From: Photobacterium obscurum
GTDB lineage: Bacteria > Pseudomonadota > Gammaproteobacteria > Enterobacterales > Vibrionaceae
NCBI RefSeq assembly: GCF_026191635.1
Contig: NZ_JAKRRW010000008.1
Span: 62,001-126,000, forward strand
DNA length: 64,000 nt
Reading direction: 5' to 3'
Shown here: positions 27,058-36,969 of the stretch, one piece after another
Layout of the letters: every line of letters starts with the position of its first letter
Position numbering within the stretch: the first letter of the stretch is position 1
Notes under the pieces: model-generated
The model's database searches: none
Seen by the model: the letters and a program-made list of their open reading frames with translations, nothing else
What the model was told of the DNA's origin: nothing
Made by a program: the position numbers and the translations under genes

Positions 27058-27762
27058 TCACTTTATCACCGGGGTATAGCAAATACAGTAGACATCGACT
27101 TGTTTTACGCCGGCTTGCAGGAGTAGGCGAGTCAGCTCCGCCACGGTGCTGCCCGTTGTTAGTACATCATCGACAATGGCCACATGCTCCGGCAGGGCCT
27201 TTGTCTTAAGTATAAATGCCTGATGGAGGTTTTTCTTGCGCTCGCTTTTACTTAGCTGGCGCTGTGCCTGGGTATTGCGGGTCCGATGTATCGCATTGGG
27301 CAGGCAAAGGCTGCCGGTCTCCCTGGCGATAGCCTGGGCCAGTAATGTACTTTGGTTAAAACTGCGATAGAGCCGACGGAGCGGATGCAGAGGAACCGGG
27401 ATGATCACCGGTGCCGGATGAGAGATGTGCTGTGCCAGCAATTGGCCGAGAGGTTCGGCCAGCCAGAACTTACCGCCAAACTTGAGCTGGTGGATCAGCT
27501 GACGTAGCGGAAAGTCATACTCGCCGAGACGATAAAACTGCTGCCATGGCGGTGGTGCCGACAGGCAGCTGCCGCACTGGTCGGTTGACTTTAGGGTTGT
27601 CGTTCCGCATCGGGCACAGTAGGGTGGTTGGGGGAAGCGGGCCATGCAGTGTCGGCACCAGACAGTTTCGTTGTCGCCGAGCGGCAGCCGGCACAACTGG
27701 CACTGCTGGTTGGTCCATTGAAAGATTGATCTTAGCGATGAAGGGGATAACATCCTTGCCAT
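27058..27762 (-). CDS. ComF/GntX-family phosphoribosyltransferase-like protein
   Basis: 234 residues. Four CxxC pairs near the N-terminus (CQLC, CRHC, CARC, CGSC) form a double zinc-finger. The C-terminal half is a type I phosphoribosyltransferase fold with the PRPP loop VAIVDDVLTTGST. Relatives take part in DNA uptake in Haemophilus (ComF) or were linked to gluconate use in E. coli (GntX/YhgH). It is divergent from bioH with 51 bases between, the same neighbours as in E. coli. An alternative ATG lies at 27753. Confidence 0.9.
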   Translation of the reverse strand: MARMLSPSSLRSIFQWTNQQCQLCRLPLGDNETVWCRHCMARFPQPPYCARCGTTTLKSTDQCGSCLSAPPPWQQFYRLGEYDFPLRQLIHQLKFGGKFWLAEPLGQLLAQHISHPAPVIIPVPLHPLRRLYRSFNQSTLLAQAIARETGSLCLPNAIHRTRNTQAQRQLSKSERKKNLHQAFILKTKALPEHVAIVDDVLTTGSTVAELTRLLLQAGVKQVDVYCICYTPVIK

Positions 27763-27813
27763 CCTGTTAGGGCTGATGACAGCCTGGTTTTGTAGTGAAT
27801 GAAGGAAGTGTAA

Positions 27814-28584
27814 ATGACAGCCAAGCTACACTGGCAAACTGAAGGCCAAGGTTCGGATCTGGTTCTCATTCATGGCTGGGGAATGAATGGTGCAGTCTGG
27901 CAGCAGCTTTTGCCACTGCTGACACCGCATTACCGGGTTCATTGGGTCGATTTACCGGGGTATGGTCACAGTCGTGAACTTATTACCGATAGTGTTGATG
28001 AAATGGCACACGTGTTGCTTGAAAATTCACCAGAATCTGCAATCTGGTTGGGGTGGTCCCTGGGCGGATTGGTGGCGAAACAGGCCGCTATCCTTGCTCC
28101 CGAGCGGGTCAGCAAGCTGGTGACGGTAGCCAGCTCCCCCCGGTTTGCAGCAGAAAGCACATGGCGAGGTATTAAGCCTCAGGTTCTGGCAGACTTTCAG
28201 CGTCAGCTGAGTGACAATTTCCAGCTGACGGTTGAACGGTTCTTGGCGTTGCAGGCAATGGGAAGCCCGACGGCCCGGCAGGATATCAAGTTGCTGAAAC
28301 AGGCGGTATTGTCCCGCCCCCAGCCTAATCCGGAGGCACTGGCGGCAGGACTGAGGTTGTTGGCCGAGGTGGATTTACGTGAGCAGCTGGCTCAGATCTC
28401 CCAGCCATGGCTCCGCTTATATGGACGCCTTGATGGCCTGGTTCCTGTAAAGATTGCTGCTGAACTTGATGAGCTGGCTCCGCAGTCGCAGCGGCAAGTG
28501 TTTGCCGCGGCATCTCATGCGCCGTTCATCTCGCATCCCGAAGAGTTTGTGGAGGCTCTGCAGTCTTTTATTCAGCAGCCTTAG
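27814..28584 (+). CDS. bioH: Pimeloyl-[acyl-carrier protein] methyl ester esterase BioH
   Basis: Alpha/beta hydrolase that removes the methyl group from pimeloyl-ACP methyl ester, releasing the pimeloyl precursor for biotin synthesis. 256 residues. The catalytic triad is Ser82 (GWSLGG), Asp207 (GRLDGLVP) and His235 (ASHAPF), at exactly the E. coli positions. The oxyanion motif HGWGMN (20-25) is present. Monocistronic by appearance. Confidence 0.95.
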   Translation: MTAKLHWQTEGQGSDLVLIHGWGMNGAVWQQLLPLLTPHYRVHWVDLPGYGHSRELITDSVDEMAHVLLENSPESAIWLGWSLGGLVAKQAAILAPERVSKLVTVASSPRFAAESTWRGIKPQVLADFQRQLSDNFQLTVERFLALQAMGSPTARQDIKLLKQAVLSRPQPNPEALAAGLRLLAEVDLREQLAQISQPWLRLYGRLDGLVPVKIAAELDELAPQSQRQVFAAASHAPFISHPEEFVEALQSFIQQP

Positions 28585-28691
28585 GTTTTAAGCCTGTCAT
28601 GTGTGGCGGTTCGGTAACATTTTTTTAAACTTTTAGAAAATAGTGCCGATATCATTAAAATGGAGTTGCTCTGTTAAAGAGAGAGGCCATA

Positions 28692-29060
28692 ATGACAATA
28701 GGAAGTGTTGCGAATACAGCTACTTATTCGCCAGCGTCGCTGAAAGCGTCGGCTGCAGCTTCAGCCAGGGCTGATGAAGGGAATCAGACGGCTGATCAAA
28801 CCCGTTCCGTGAAAACCGGCGAAACGACGGTATCGCTCTCTGAAGAGGCGAAACGTATGCAGGCGGCGGACGCGGGCAAACAGAATACTCATGCTGATGG
28901 TACAACGGAGACGGCGCAAAAGGCCGAATCGTTCGCTTATGGTGCGTTGGGGATGGACCACCCCGACGAAGTGAAGCAAAACACCGATGATTTCTACACC
29001 GCAGGGCAAGTATTGTCAGCCCTGGGTACGGTAGCGACGGTACTGCTCGCAATTGCCTGA
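28692..29060 (+). CDS. Small protein of unknown function with C-terminal hydrophobic segment
   Basis: I do not recognise this 122-residue product. The first 90 residues are Ala/Thr/Glu-rich and probably disordered, with a segment VSLSEEAKRMQAA. The C-terminus (about 100-122) has DDFYTAGQVLSALGTVATVLLAIA, a single hydrophobic stretch that may be a tail anchor. GAGAGG lies before the ATG. The next unknown gene follows 38 bases later on the same strand, suggesting a two-gene unit between bioH and tex. Confidence 0.65.
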   Translation: MTIGSVANTATYSPASLKASAAASARADEGNQTADQTRSVKTGETTVSLSEEAKRMQAADAGKQNTHADGTTETAQKAESFAYGALGMDHPDEVKQNTDDFYTAGQVLSALGTVATVLLAIA

Positions 29061-29098
29061 TTGACCCCATCAGCTGATGTCCGGAGAAGTGCATCAGC

Positions 29099-29560
29099 AT
29101 GATAGTTTCCCCCGTACAGGCAGGAGCGCCGACCATAGCTCCTTCGGTAAACCCGCCAACCGAGCAGGCTGCGCGGGATAATCGTGTACGTGAAAAAATT
29201 CTCCCCCCTACTCAGGCGCCCGAATCTGCCCGGGAAAAACCACTCAGCAGCGAAGAAAAACAGCTCAAGAAACCCTCATGGGATCCCAGCGAACACCCGG
29301 ACTATCATGAGTTGCCGGTCAGTGAGCAGCAGTATGGTTACCAGGAAGAGTTTGAGCAGCTGGTCAAGGCGCTGTCGGCAGATAGCTATATGGCTGATGT
29401 CAGCGAGCTGGGATACTCGATGCATATTCAGCTGCCGAGAGACTTGCTAGATGAGCTGGAGAAGATAAGCCAGACGGAGCGAACCAAAAGTGTTGTTGCC
29501 CACCGTTATGCGCAGGCAACGATCCCCAACCCACCGACCGAGTATTTGGTTGTTCTTTAA
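29099..29560 (+). CDS. Protein of unknown function with proline-rich N-terminus
   Basis: An unrecognised 153-residue product. The first 70 residues are rich in Pro, Glu and Lys and look disordered. The rest (about 75-153) appears folded and helical: YQEEFEQLVKALSADSYMADV and HIQLPRDLLDELEKISQ. No signal peptide, membrane helix or known motif is visible. It forms a probable pair with the preceding small gene and ends before a shared bidirectional terminator with tex. Confidence 0.65.
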   Translation: MIVSPVQAGAPTIAPSVNPPTEQAARDNRVREKILPPTQAPESAREKPLSSEEKQLKKPSWDPSEHPDYHELPVSEQQYGYQEEFEQLVKALSADSYMADVSELGYSMHIQLPRDLLDELEKISQTERTKSVVAHRYAQATIPNPPTEYLVVL

Positions 29561-29618
29561 GTGGCGGGAGCCTAGAACTTCGTTCCTGGGTCTTTAGTGC
29601 GTTAAGACTTTACAATAA

Positions 29619-29648
29619 AAAGAGCCAGCATTTGCATGCTGGCTCTTT
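29619..29648. terminator. Bidirectional terminator between the unknown gene and tex
   Basis: Perfect 12-bp inverted repeat AAAGAGCCAGCA (29619-29630) and TGCTGGCTCTTT (29637-29648) around TTTGCA. The AGAGCCAGC core also occurs in the plsB terminator. A CCTAGAA heptamer identical to the plsB repeat unit lies just upstream at 29571-29577. Confidence 0.88.
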
Positions 29649-29681
29649 CTCTATATGGGTGTACGAAACGAGCCGTTATGA

Positions 29682-32018
29682 CTATTTCTTCTTGGCGTTG
29701 GCAAATGCGGCGGCGAAGGCTCCGCCCATCGCCCCGTTATTGCCTTGGCTACGGTTGTCTCGGTTGCTATTGCCGCGTGGTTGGCGTTGCTCGCGAGGCT
29801 GCTGGCGTTGGCCTTGTGGCTTGCGGGCCGGTTTTTCCTGTCCCGGCTCGTCACTCAGGCGCATCGACATGCCGATCCGCTTGCGCTGCAGGTCGACTTC
29901 CATCACTTTCACCTTGACGATATCACCGGCTTTTACCACCTCGCGCGGATCTGAGACGAATTTATCAGACAGTGCCGAGATGTGGACCAGACCGTCCTGA
30001 TGGACGCCGACATCGACGAAGGCACCAAAGTTGGTAACGTTGGTGATCACTCCCTCCAGCACCATACCCGGGATTAAATCCTTGACCTCGTTTACCCCTT
30101 CGGCAAAGGTGGCCGTCTTGAACTCAGGGCGAGGGTCGCGGCCGGGCTTATCCAGCTCGCTGATGATATCGGTGACTGTCGGCAGGCCGAACTTGTCATC
30201 GGTGTAGTCGGCGGCTTTCAGGCCTTTGAGGAACTCGCTGTTACCAATAATCGCATCGACCGGTTTGCTGTTGGTCGCGGCGATAGTTTTTACTACCGCA
30301 TAGGATTCTGGATGGACCGCCGAGCTGTCGAGCGGGTTCTTGCCATCCATAATACGCAGGAAGCCGGCACACTGTTCGAACGCCTTTGGCCCCAGACGGG
30401 CGACTTTCTTCAGGGTAGTACGGGCATCGAAACGGCCATTTTCATCTCGGTAGTTGACGATGTTCTGGGCAATGGTGGTATTTAGGCCCGCCACGCGTGT
30501 CAGCAGTGCCGGCGAGGCGGTATTGACGTCGACACCGACGGCGTTTACACAGTCTTCCACTACCGCATCAAGGCGTTTGGCCAGCATGCTCTGGCTGACA
30601 TCGTGCTGGTACTGGCCGACACCGATCGATTTCGGGTCGATTTTCACTAGCTCGGCGAGTGGATCCTGTAGGCGGCGGCCGATAGAAACGGCACCGCGCA
30701 GCGACACATCCAGGTTCGGGAATTCGTTGGCAGCCAGTTCCGAGGCGGAATAGACCGAAGCGCCAGCTTCGCTCACCATCACACTCTGGATCTTGAGGTT
30801 GTTATCTTGCAGCAGCGTGGCAACAAAGCTGTCTGTTTCACGTGAAGCAGTGCCGTTGCCAATCGCGATCAGGTTGACGTTGTGCTTGGTGATCAGGGCC
30901 AGTACGGAGGCTTCCGACTGGGCAACCTGGCGCTGAGGCTGGTGTGGGTAGATGGTGGCGGTGTCGAGCAGCTTGCCGGTCTGGTCAACGACCGCGACCT
31001 TACAGCCGGTACGCAGACCCGGATCCAGTGCCAGGGTGATCCGCGGGCCGGCCGGTGCCGCCATCAGCAAATCTTTCAGGTTATCGGCAAAGACCTGCAT
31101 GGCACCATCTTCGGCTTTTTCGCGTAGCGCGCTCATCAGCTCGGTTTCCATGTGCATCAGGATTTTGATCCGCCACGCCCAGCTGATCACCTGTTTGCGC
31201 CAGCTATCGGCGGGCTGGCTGCCGAGGGTCACACCGTAGTGGTCGGCAATCATCACTTCGCAGTATGAGCCACGAACGCCCTCGTCCTGCTGGGGATCGG
31301 CATTCAACGATAATTGCAGGAAGCCTTCATTGCGGCCGCGGAATAGGGCCAGGGCACGGTGGGACGGAATATTTTTCAGCGGCTCGTTGTATTCAAAGTA
31401 GTCTTTGAACTTTGCGCCTTCCTGCTCTTTGCCATCGACTAAACGGGATGTTAGTTCGGCGTTGTTCTGCAGCTGGCGGCGAATTTTGTCCAGCAACGCG
31501 GCATCTTCGGCAAAACGCTCCATCAGAATGGCACGAGCACCGTCGAGGGCCGCTTTGGTATCAGCAACCCCCTTGTCGGCATTGATATAACCGGAAGCCG
31601 TTGCTTCAGGCTCATGGTTAGGCTGCTGCCACAGGGTCTCGGCCAATGGTGCCAAGCCGGCTTCAATAGCAATCTGGCCTTTGGTCCGGCGTTTCGGCTT
31701 GTAGGGCAGGTATAGATCCTCAAGGCGGGTTTTGCTGTCCGCGCCCTGAATTTCAGCCTGTAGCTCAGGGGTCAGCTTGCCCTGCTCGGTGATCGATTTT
31801 AGGATGACCTTGCGGCGATCATCCAGTTCGCGTAGATAACCGAGGCGCGACTCTAGGTTACGTAGTTGGGTATCATCCAACCCTCCAGTGACTTCCTTAC
31901 GGTAACGGGCAATAAATGGCACCGTGTTACCGTCATCTAACAGAGTGACTGCGGCTGTGATTTGCTCGTTGCGAACATTCAGTTCGCTGGCAATCATCTG
32001 GTTAATAGCGTTGCTCAT
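29682..32018 (-). CDS. tex: RNA-binding transcription accessory protein Tex (YhgF)
   Basis: Tex-family protein, nucleic-acid-binding and associated with transcription. The ATG at 32018 gives 778 residues starting [13 protein letters not shown]; an open extension to 32054 is unlikely. Order: N-terminal helical region with [23 protein letters not shown], YqgF-like domain ([19 protein letters not shown]), helix-hairpin-helix modules, and a C-terminal S1 domain ([21 protein letters not shown]). A low-complexity tail of about 50 Gln/Arg/Asn/Gly residues ends in KKK. It follows greB on the same strand at 214 bases. Confidence 0.95.
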   Translation of the reverse strand: MSNAINQMIASELNVRNEQITAAVTLLDDGNTVPFIARYRKEVTGGLDDTQLRNLESRLGYLRELDDRRKVILKSITEQGKLTPELQAEIQGADSKTRLEDLYLPYKPKRRTKGQIAIEAGLAPLAETLWQQPNHEPEATASGYINADKGVADTKAALDGARAILMERFAEDAALLDKIRRQLQNNAELTSRLVDGKEQEGAKFKDYFEYNEPLKNIPSHRALALFRGRNEGFLQLSLNADPQQDEGVRGSYCEVMIADHYGVTLGSQPADSWRKQVISWAWRIKILMHMETELMSALREKAEDGAMQVFADNLKDLLMAAPAGPRITLALDPGLRTGCKVAVVDQTGKLLDTATIYPHQPQRQVAQSEASVLALITKHNVNLIAIGNGTASRETDSFVATLLQDNNLKIQSVMVSEAGASVYSASELAANEFPNLDVSLRGAVSIGRRLQDPLAELVKIDPKSIGVGQYQHDVSQSMLAKRLDAVVEDCVNAVGVDVNTASPALLTRVAGLNTTIAQNIVNYRDENGRFDARTTLKKVARLGPKAFEQCAGFLRIMDGKNPLDSSAVHPESYAVVKTIAATNSKPVDAIIGNSEFLKGLKAADYTDDKFGLPTVTDIISELDKPGRDPRPEFKTATFAEGVNEVKDLIPGMVLEGVITNVTNFGAFVDVGVHQDGLVHISALSDKFVSDPREVVKAGDIVKVKVMEVDLQRKRIGMSMRLSDEPGQEKPARKPQGQRQQPREQRQPRGNSNRDNRSQGNNGAMGGAFAAAFANAKKK

Positions 32019-32232
32019 CCGTTGGTATCTCTTGGTTGTCGTTAACCCGACCATTCTACGGAGGAATGGGGTAGTGGCAAGGTGCGATGTGTTAAGAGTG
32101 TGTCAGTGCCACCCGTTAATAGTAGGCACTGGCAAGGAAGAGGGTGGCGTGGCTGTCGATTTGATCGCTAGGTGGTTATAACGCCATTAGTTAGCAAGCT
32201 GACCTGTAGGGCCCGTTGCCGGGCTTGTCTGA

Positions 32233-32703
32233 TCAGCTATAGCGGATACTGTTGACGAACCACTCTTTTTTGCCCGCAGGGGTATTGACCTCAAACTCGT
32301 CGTCGACTTCTTTTTTCAGCAGTGCCCGCGCCATCGGCGAGTCGATGGAGATGTAGTCATTACGGCCATAGATTTCGTCCGGTCCGACAATCCGAAAACA
32401 TTTGGTTTCGCCGTCTTCGTTTTCAATCTCTACCCAGGCACCGAAGAACACTTTGCCATCCTGTTGCGGGGAATAGTCCACCACCTGGACGATTTCGAGG
32501 CGCTTGCGCAGGTAGCGTACTCGACGATCGATTTCCCGCAGGCGCTTCTTGTTGTACTGGTAGTCGGCATTTTCGCTACGATCGCCCAGACTGGCAGCCC
32601 AGGTGACTTTTTTGGTGACTTCAGGTCGTTCTTCTTTCCACAGGAAATCGAGCTCGTTTCGGAGCTTGTCGTATCCCTCGCGTGTGATTAAGTTGGTTTT
32701 CAT
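32233..32703 (-). CDS. greB: Transcription elongation factor GreB
   Basis: Rescues backtracked RNA polymerase by stimulating transcript cleavage through the secondary channel. The ATG at 32703 gives 156 residues starting MKTNLITREGYDKL, as in E. coli; an upstream extension of ten residues is not conserved. The N-terminal coiled coil with WAASLGDRSENADYQYNKKRLREIDRR carries the acidic tip residues, and the C-terminal FKBP-like domain contains KVFFGAWVEIENEDGE and SPMARALLKK. Divergent from ompR. Confidence 0.96.
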   Translation of the reverse strand: MKTNLITREGYDKLRNELDFLWKEERPEVTKKVTWAASLGDRSENADYQYNKKRLREIDRRVRYLRKRLEIVQVVDYSPQQDGKVFFGAWVEIENEDGETKCFRIVGPDEIYGRNDYISIDSPMARALLKKEVDDEFEVNTPAGKKEWFVNSIRYS

Positions 32704-32878
32704 TGTCTTGTCCAGAGCCCTAATACCCGTCAAATAGTCTTATGGTTTGTTAGTGGCGTCAATTAATCAGTCTCGGAGTCGGGAAGTCTATGAGCTGTTT
32801 TGGATAATTGACTGAATTTAGGTTAGTTTAGTTCTAAATGTGCTTGATGTTGATAGGCTTTTGTTGAAACTGCCGTAC

Positions 32879-32884
32879 TATAAT
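32879..32884 (+). promoter_or_regulatory. Candidate -10 element for ompR
   Basis: An exact TATAAT lies 140 bases before the ompR start; no good -35 hexamer stands 16-18 bases upstream, so activation by another factor would be needed. Nothing else is recognisable in the 321-base greB-ompR interval. Confidence 0.35.
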
Positions 32885-33024
32885 CAGGATGAGCCGAACA
32901 TACCTGGACATAATCGGTAACAATTTTGGTGTTTTTTAGCGGCAGAATTCAGCTTCAGGCAGGGGGGAGTCGAGTAAAATACGCTCAGAGCTTGATAACA
33001 CGATCGATGCAGGTAAGGTGAGAT

Positions 33025-33744
33025 ATGCAGGAAAATTATAAGATTCTGGTTGTTGATGATGACATGCGTCTACGTGCGCTGTTAGAGCGTTACTTGTCGG
33101 AACAGGGTTTCCAGGTGCGCAGCGTGGCGAACGGTGAGCAAATGGACCGCTTATTATCCCGTGAAACATTCCACTTGATGGTACTGGACTTGATGCTGCC
33201 GGGTGAAGATGGCCTTTCGATTTGCCGCCGGCTGCGTAATGCCAACAACATGCTGCCGATCCTGATGCTGACCGCCAAAGGTGATGAAGTCGATCGTATT
33301 GTCGGCCTCGAGGTGGGGGCTGATGATTATTTGCCGAAGCCGTTTAACCCACGTGAGTTGCTGGCCCGGATCCGTGCCGTGCTACGCCGTCAGACTATCG
33401 AAGCGCCTGGGGCGCCGAGTGTCGACAGCAAGATTATCGAATTTGGTGATTTCCGCCTGAATCTTGGTACCCGCGAAATGTTCCGTGGCGAGGAGTCGAT
33501 GCCGCTGACATCGGGTGAGTTTGCGGTGCTAAAAGCCTTGGTGACCAACGCCCGTGAACCGATGTCCCGTGATAAGCTGATGAACATGGCCCGTGGTCGT
33601 GAGTATTCGGCGATGGAGCGTTCGATTGACGTGCAGATCTCTCGCTTGCGCCGGATGGTTGAGGAAGATCCGAGCCGTCCGCGTTATATCCAGACTGTAT
33701 GGGGACTCGGCTACGTTTTCGTACCCGACGGTAGCGAGGCCTAA
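33025..33744 (+). CDS. ompR: Two-component response regulator OmpR
   Basis: Response regulator for osmolarity- and acid-responsive genes, phosphorylated by EnvZ. 239 residues, the E. coli length. The receiver domain carries Asp55 ([10 protein letters not shown]) and acidic residues Asp11-Asp12, and the C-terminal winged helix contains [21 protein letters not shown]. envZ begins 11 bases after the stop, so the two are co-transcribed. Confidence 0.98.
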   Translation: MQENYKILVVDDDMRLRALLERYLSEQGFQVRSVANGEQMDRLLSRETFHLMVLDLMLPGEDGLSICRRLRNANNMLPILMLTAKGDEVDRIVGLEVGADDYLPKPFNPRELLARIRAVLRRQTIEAPGAPSVDSKIIEFGDFRLNLGTREMFRGEESMPLTSGEFAVLKALVTNAREPMSRDKLMNMARGREYSAMERSIDVQISRLRRMVEEDPSRPRYIQTVWGLGYVFVPDGSEA

Positions 33745-33755
33745 GTGAGGCAACG

Positions 33756-35087
33756 ATGATGCGGATGTCACCGCGCAGTACATTTACCCGTACGCTTATT
33801 CTTCTGGCTGGCTTGTTGATCGCAAGCCAGATTTTTTCGTATCTGGCGGTACTCAATTATGCCCTGCTGCCCAGCTTGCAGCAGTTCAACCGTATTTTGG
33901 CTTATGAAGTGCGGCTAATGCTCAAAGAAGATGTCGAGTTGGCTGACGGTAAAATGTTCCATCTTGATCCTCCGGTGCGTCGCCAGCTTCTGGAACAGCT
34001 GGGGGTGACGCTGCATCTTGAAGACAGCCCGGAACTCAAGGAATACCAGCAAGCGACCCGAATTGAGTACCTTAGCGAGGAGATGAGCCGTGAGCTCGGT
34101 GCGCCTACCGAAGTGCGGCTGGTGCTGGGGGCTGACAGCTATGTCCTGTGGATGCAGTGTGATGCGATGCCGGGCTACTTTATGCGGATCCCGTTATCGG
34201 AATTGCAGGAAGACGATTTCTCTCCTCTGTTTCACTACAGTCTGATCATCGCCTTTATGGTGATTGGCGGAGGCTGGCTGTTTATCCGGATTCAGAACCG
34301 GCCGCTGGTGGCACTGGAACAGGCAGCCTTGCAGGTGGCTCGTGGCGAAACTCCGCCGCATCTGCCTGAAAAAGGCGCCTCGGAAATCCGTGCTGTTACC
34401 AAGTCGTTTAACCGGATGTCTGAGGGGATCAAGCAGCTGGAAGAGGACCGGGCCTTGCTACTGGCAGGTGTGAGTCATGATTTGCGTACCCCGCTGACTC
34501 GGATCCGCCTAGCGACGGAAATGATGTCGCCGGAAGATGGCTACCTGGCTGAGAGTATGATTAAGGACACCGAGGAGTGTAACGAGATCATCAGCCAGTT
34601 TATGGACTACCTAAAATCGACTAAGAAGCAGGAAGAAGAGGATCTTGACCTCAATGTCTTGTTGCAGGAAGTCGCCGAGGCCGAAGGTGGCTACGAACGT
34701 GAGATTGCGCTTGAACTGGGCGATATCCCGGGGGTCGTGCGTGCTAATGGTGTTGCAATCAAACGGTCGGTGGCTAACCTGGTGGTGAATGCAATCCGTT
34801 ATGGTAACGGCTGGATAAAAATTTCCAGCGGTGCTACCGCTGATCGCAAAACGGCGTGGTTCTGTATTGAGGACGACGGCCCCGGGATTGAGCCGGATCA
34901 GGTTGCCAAGATGTTTCAGCCGCTGACCCGCGGTGATTCGGCCCGTGGTAGTGAAGCAGAAGGAACCGGCCTTGGCCTAGCGATTGTGAAGCGGATTATT
35001 GACCAGCATGAAGGCGGAATTATGGTGAGTAATCGCAGTGCTGGCGGCCTCAAGGTGCAAGTTAGCCTGCCACTGGTGAAGCTGTGA
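33756..35087 (+). CDS. envZ: Osmosensing histidine kinase EnvZ
   Basis: Inner-membrane sensor kinase/phosphatase for OmpR. 443 residues (E. coli 450). Order: first membrane helix (13-37), periplasmic domain (38-160), second helix (161-178), HAMP, the phosphoacceptor H-box [14 protein letters not shown] with His241, then the ATPase domain with N-box [16 protein letters not shown] and the GTGLGLAI G2 box. GAGG lies six bases before the first ATG. Confidence 0.97.
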   Translation: MMRMSPRSTFTRTLILLAGLLIASQIFSYLAVLNYALLPSLQQFNRILAYEVRLMLKEDVELADGKMFHLDPPVRRQLLEQLGVTLHLEDSPELKEYQQATRIEYLSEEMSRELGAPTEVRLVLGADSYVLWMQCDAMPGYFMRIPLSELQEDDFSPLFHYSLIIAFMVIGGGWLFIRIQNRPLVALEQAALQVARGETPPHLPEKGASEIRAVTKSFNRMSEGIKQLEEDRALLLAGVSHDLRTPLTRIRLATEMMSPEDGYLAESMIKDTEECNEIISQFMDYLKSTKKQEEEDLDLNVLLQEVAEAEGGYEREIALELGDIPGVVRANGVAIKRSVANLVVNAIRYGNGWIKISSGATADRKTAWFCIEDDGPGIEPDQVAKMFQPLTRGDSARGSEAEGTGLGLAIVKRIIDQHEGGIMVSNRSAGGLKVQVSLPLVKL

Positions 35088-35134
35088 CAGGCTTTGCCTG
35101 TGGAGGCGAGGTAGCGAGTTACGCTGCATTTCGG

Positions 35135-35164
35135 AAAGCGAGAGTGGTTAACTCTCGCTTTTTT
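35135..35164. terminator. Terminator between envZ and xanP
   Basis: AAAGCGAGAG (35135-35144) pairs with CTCTCGCTTT (35152-35161) with a T-run downstream on the plus strand. It serves envZ and possibly the convergent xanP. The stem sequence repeats that of the nfuA and pyrE/slmA terminators. Confidence 0.88.
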
Positions 35165-35192
35165 CATTTCAGCATCTGCGATGGTTTTCGCT

Positions 35193-36569
35193 TTATTTCT
35201 TCTCTTCCGGCAACACTAAGTTCAGGATAATGGCGGTGATCCCGCCGGCAGCCATGCCAGATGAGAGGATGCTCTTAATCCACTCTGGCATGAACTGCAG
35301 GATTTCCGGTTTCTGGGCGATGCCGAGGCCCATGGAGAATGACAGCGCCATGATCAGGATCGCGCGGCGGTCGAGCTCGCAGCGGGAAATAATCCGCACT
35401 CCCGATGCGGCGATGGTACCGAACATCACGATGGTTGCCCCGCCCAGTACTGGTTCTGGGATCAGCTGGACAAGGTTGGCGACGCCGGGGAACAGGCCGA
35501 GCAAGACCAGCATACCTGCGACGAAATAACCGATATAGCGGCTGGCGACACCCGTCAGTTGGATGATGCCGTTGTTTTGGCTGAAGGTGGAGTTCGGGAA
35601 GCTGTTCAAGACCGAGGCCAGTGCCGAATTGATACCGTCTGCCAGTACGCCGCCTTTGATGCGTTTCATGTAAACCGGACCGGCGACTGGCTGTTCGGAG
35701 GTTTCCGAGGTAGCAGTAATGTCGCCGATGGCTTCCAGTGAGGTAATGGCAAATACAATCACCAATGGGATCAGCAGCGACCAGTCAAAGCCGAGGCCGT
35801 ACTGCATCGGTAGCGGGATAGCAACCAGATCGGTATCGGCGGCGCGTGAGGTATCGAGCATGCCGGTCAGCCAGGCGAGAGCTGTACCGGCAGCCATGGC
35901 GATAACAATCGATGAAACGCGCAAATATGGATTCTTGACCCGGTTTAGCAACACGATAAGGCCAAGCACCGTACCGGCCAGCATCAGGTTATCCAGGCTA
36001 CCGAAGCTACCGTTTTCAATTGCGGCATAGCCGCCGCCCATTGATGTCAGGCCGATCTGGATCAGGGTCAGGCCGATCAGCGTTACCACGATACCGGAGA
36101 CCAGTGGGGTAATGATCCGCTGGGCATGCTGCAGTACGCGGGAGATAAAGACCTCGGTCAGCGAGGCAACCAGAATGGTTCCGAAAATGGCGGCCATCAT
36201 GGCCGGGATATCGGCTCCGCCGGCTTTGAGTGCCAGACCGGCTCCGATGATTGGGCCGAGGAAGTTAAAACTGGTTCCCTGAATCGACAGCAGGCCAGAG
36301 CCCACCGGTCCAAAGGTACGGATTTGGATGAATGAGGCAATGCCCGAGGCAAACAGTGACATGCTGACAATGGTATTAGTATCACTGGCAGGCAAGCCCA
36401 GCGCCTGGCAGATGATCAGCGAGGGGGTGATCACCGCAACAAACATTGCCAGTAAATGCTGGGTGGCGGCAAATAGGGTTTGCGGCAGTGGTGGCCGGTC
36501 TTCCAAGCGGTAAATCAGATCCGAGTTTTGGGGTGTTTCGATGTCGCTATGCTGGCGAGTCATGGCCAT
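35193..36569 (-). CDS. xanP: Xanthine:proton symporter XanP (NCS2/NAT family)
   Basis: Inner-membrane purine permease of the nucleobase-ascorbate transporter family. 458 residues with about 14 membrane segments; the N-terminal [23 protein letters not shown] stretch and the C-terminus are nearly those of E. coli XanP (463 residues). Family motifs are present: [22 protein letters not shown] (with the substrate-site Glu in SLEAIGDIT) and [16 protein letters not shown] (NAT signature). A PurR box overlies its promoter, matching a role in purine salvage. Substrate choice between xanthine and uric acid cannot be settled by eye. Confidence 0.93.
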   Translation of the reverse strand: MAMTRQHSDIETPQNSDLIYRLEDRPPLPQTLFAATQHLLAMFVAVITPSLIICQALGLPASDTNTIVSMSLFASGIASFIQIRTFGPVGSGLLSIQGTSFNFLGPIIGAGLALKAGGADIPAMMAAIFGTILVASLTEVFISRVLQHAQRIITPLVSGIVVTLIGLTLIQIGLTSMGGGYAAIENGSFGSLDNLMLAGTVLGLIVLLNRVKNPYLRVSSIVIAMAAGTALAWLTGMLDTSRAADTDLVAIPLPMQYGLGFDWSLLIPLVIVFAITSLEAIGDITATSETSEQPVAGPVYMKRIKGGVLADGINSALASVLNSFPNSTFSQNNGIIQLTGVASRYIGYFVAGMLVLLGLFPGVANLVQLIPEPVLGGATIVMFGTIAASGVRIISRCELDRRAILIMALSFSMGLGIAQKPEILQFMPEWIKSILSSGMAAGGITAIILNLVLPEEKK

Positions 36570-36710
36570 GTTTATCCTAAGTTTACTTCTTGGTCCCTAT
36601 CGGTTGCGCTGAATGGGCATCGACACGTGAAGGCTGGATATCTCTGTGATTGCTGTTAATCAGATCCAGACCACCACCAGGAGAAGTGAAGTGGGTGAAA
36701 TTTGCGCACT

Positions 36711-36748
36711 ATTTTAATTATCTTTTCATAAATAGCAAACGATTGCGT
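36711..36748 (-). promoter_or_regulatory. xanP promoter overlapped by a PurR box
   Basis: On the minus strand TTGCTA (36738-36733) and TAAAAT (36716-36711) are 16 bases apart, a good sigma-70 promoter. The 16 bases 36733-36748 match 13 positions of the PurR consensus ACGCAAACGTTTGCGT, covering the -35 hexamer. Repression by purine-bound PurR is predicted. The transcript would have a leader of about 135 bases without a riboswitch that I recognise. The 400-base interval holds no gene. Confidence 0.75.
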
Positions 36749-36887
36749 GGTTTGTTTTGATTTATTTTTATTTGAACGAAAAGTGAGTGCTGAGAGAGCA
36801 AAAAAGAAAGAAATGTGCCAGAAGCCATATTTCCCCTTGGCTGCCTAGATCACAGTAGGAAATTATCTGGGGAGTGACGTGCTCGCT

Positions 36888-36922
36888 GCCAGACAGAAAC
36901 TGAGAGTTTTGTTCTGTCTGGC
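36888..36922. repeat. Inverted repeat downstream of recG
   Basis: GCCAGACAGAA (36888-36898) and TTCTGTCTGGC (36912-36922) form an 11-bp perfect stem. It lies about 50 bases after the recG stop on the minus strand but has no T-run, so it may be a transcript-end stabiliser or a factor-dependent stop. Confidence 0.7.
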
Positions 36923-36969
36923 TCTAATTGTCGTCAAGAGTGTTTTATCGAGACAATAGTTGGTGGTGA

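Noticed and set aside
32208..32225. GCCCG/CGGGC hairpin between greB and tex
   Set aside because: Five-base-pair stem with no T-run on the minus strand; not enough to call a terminator.
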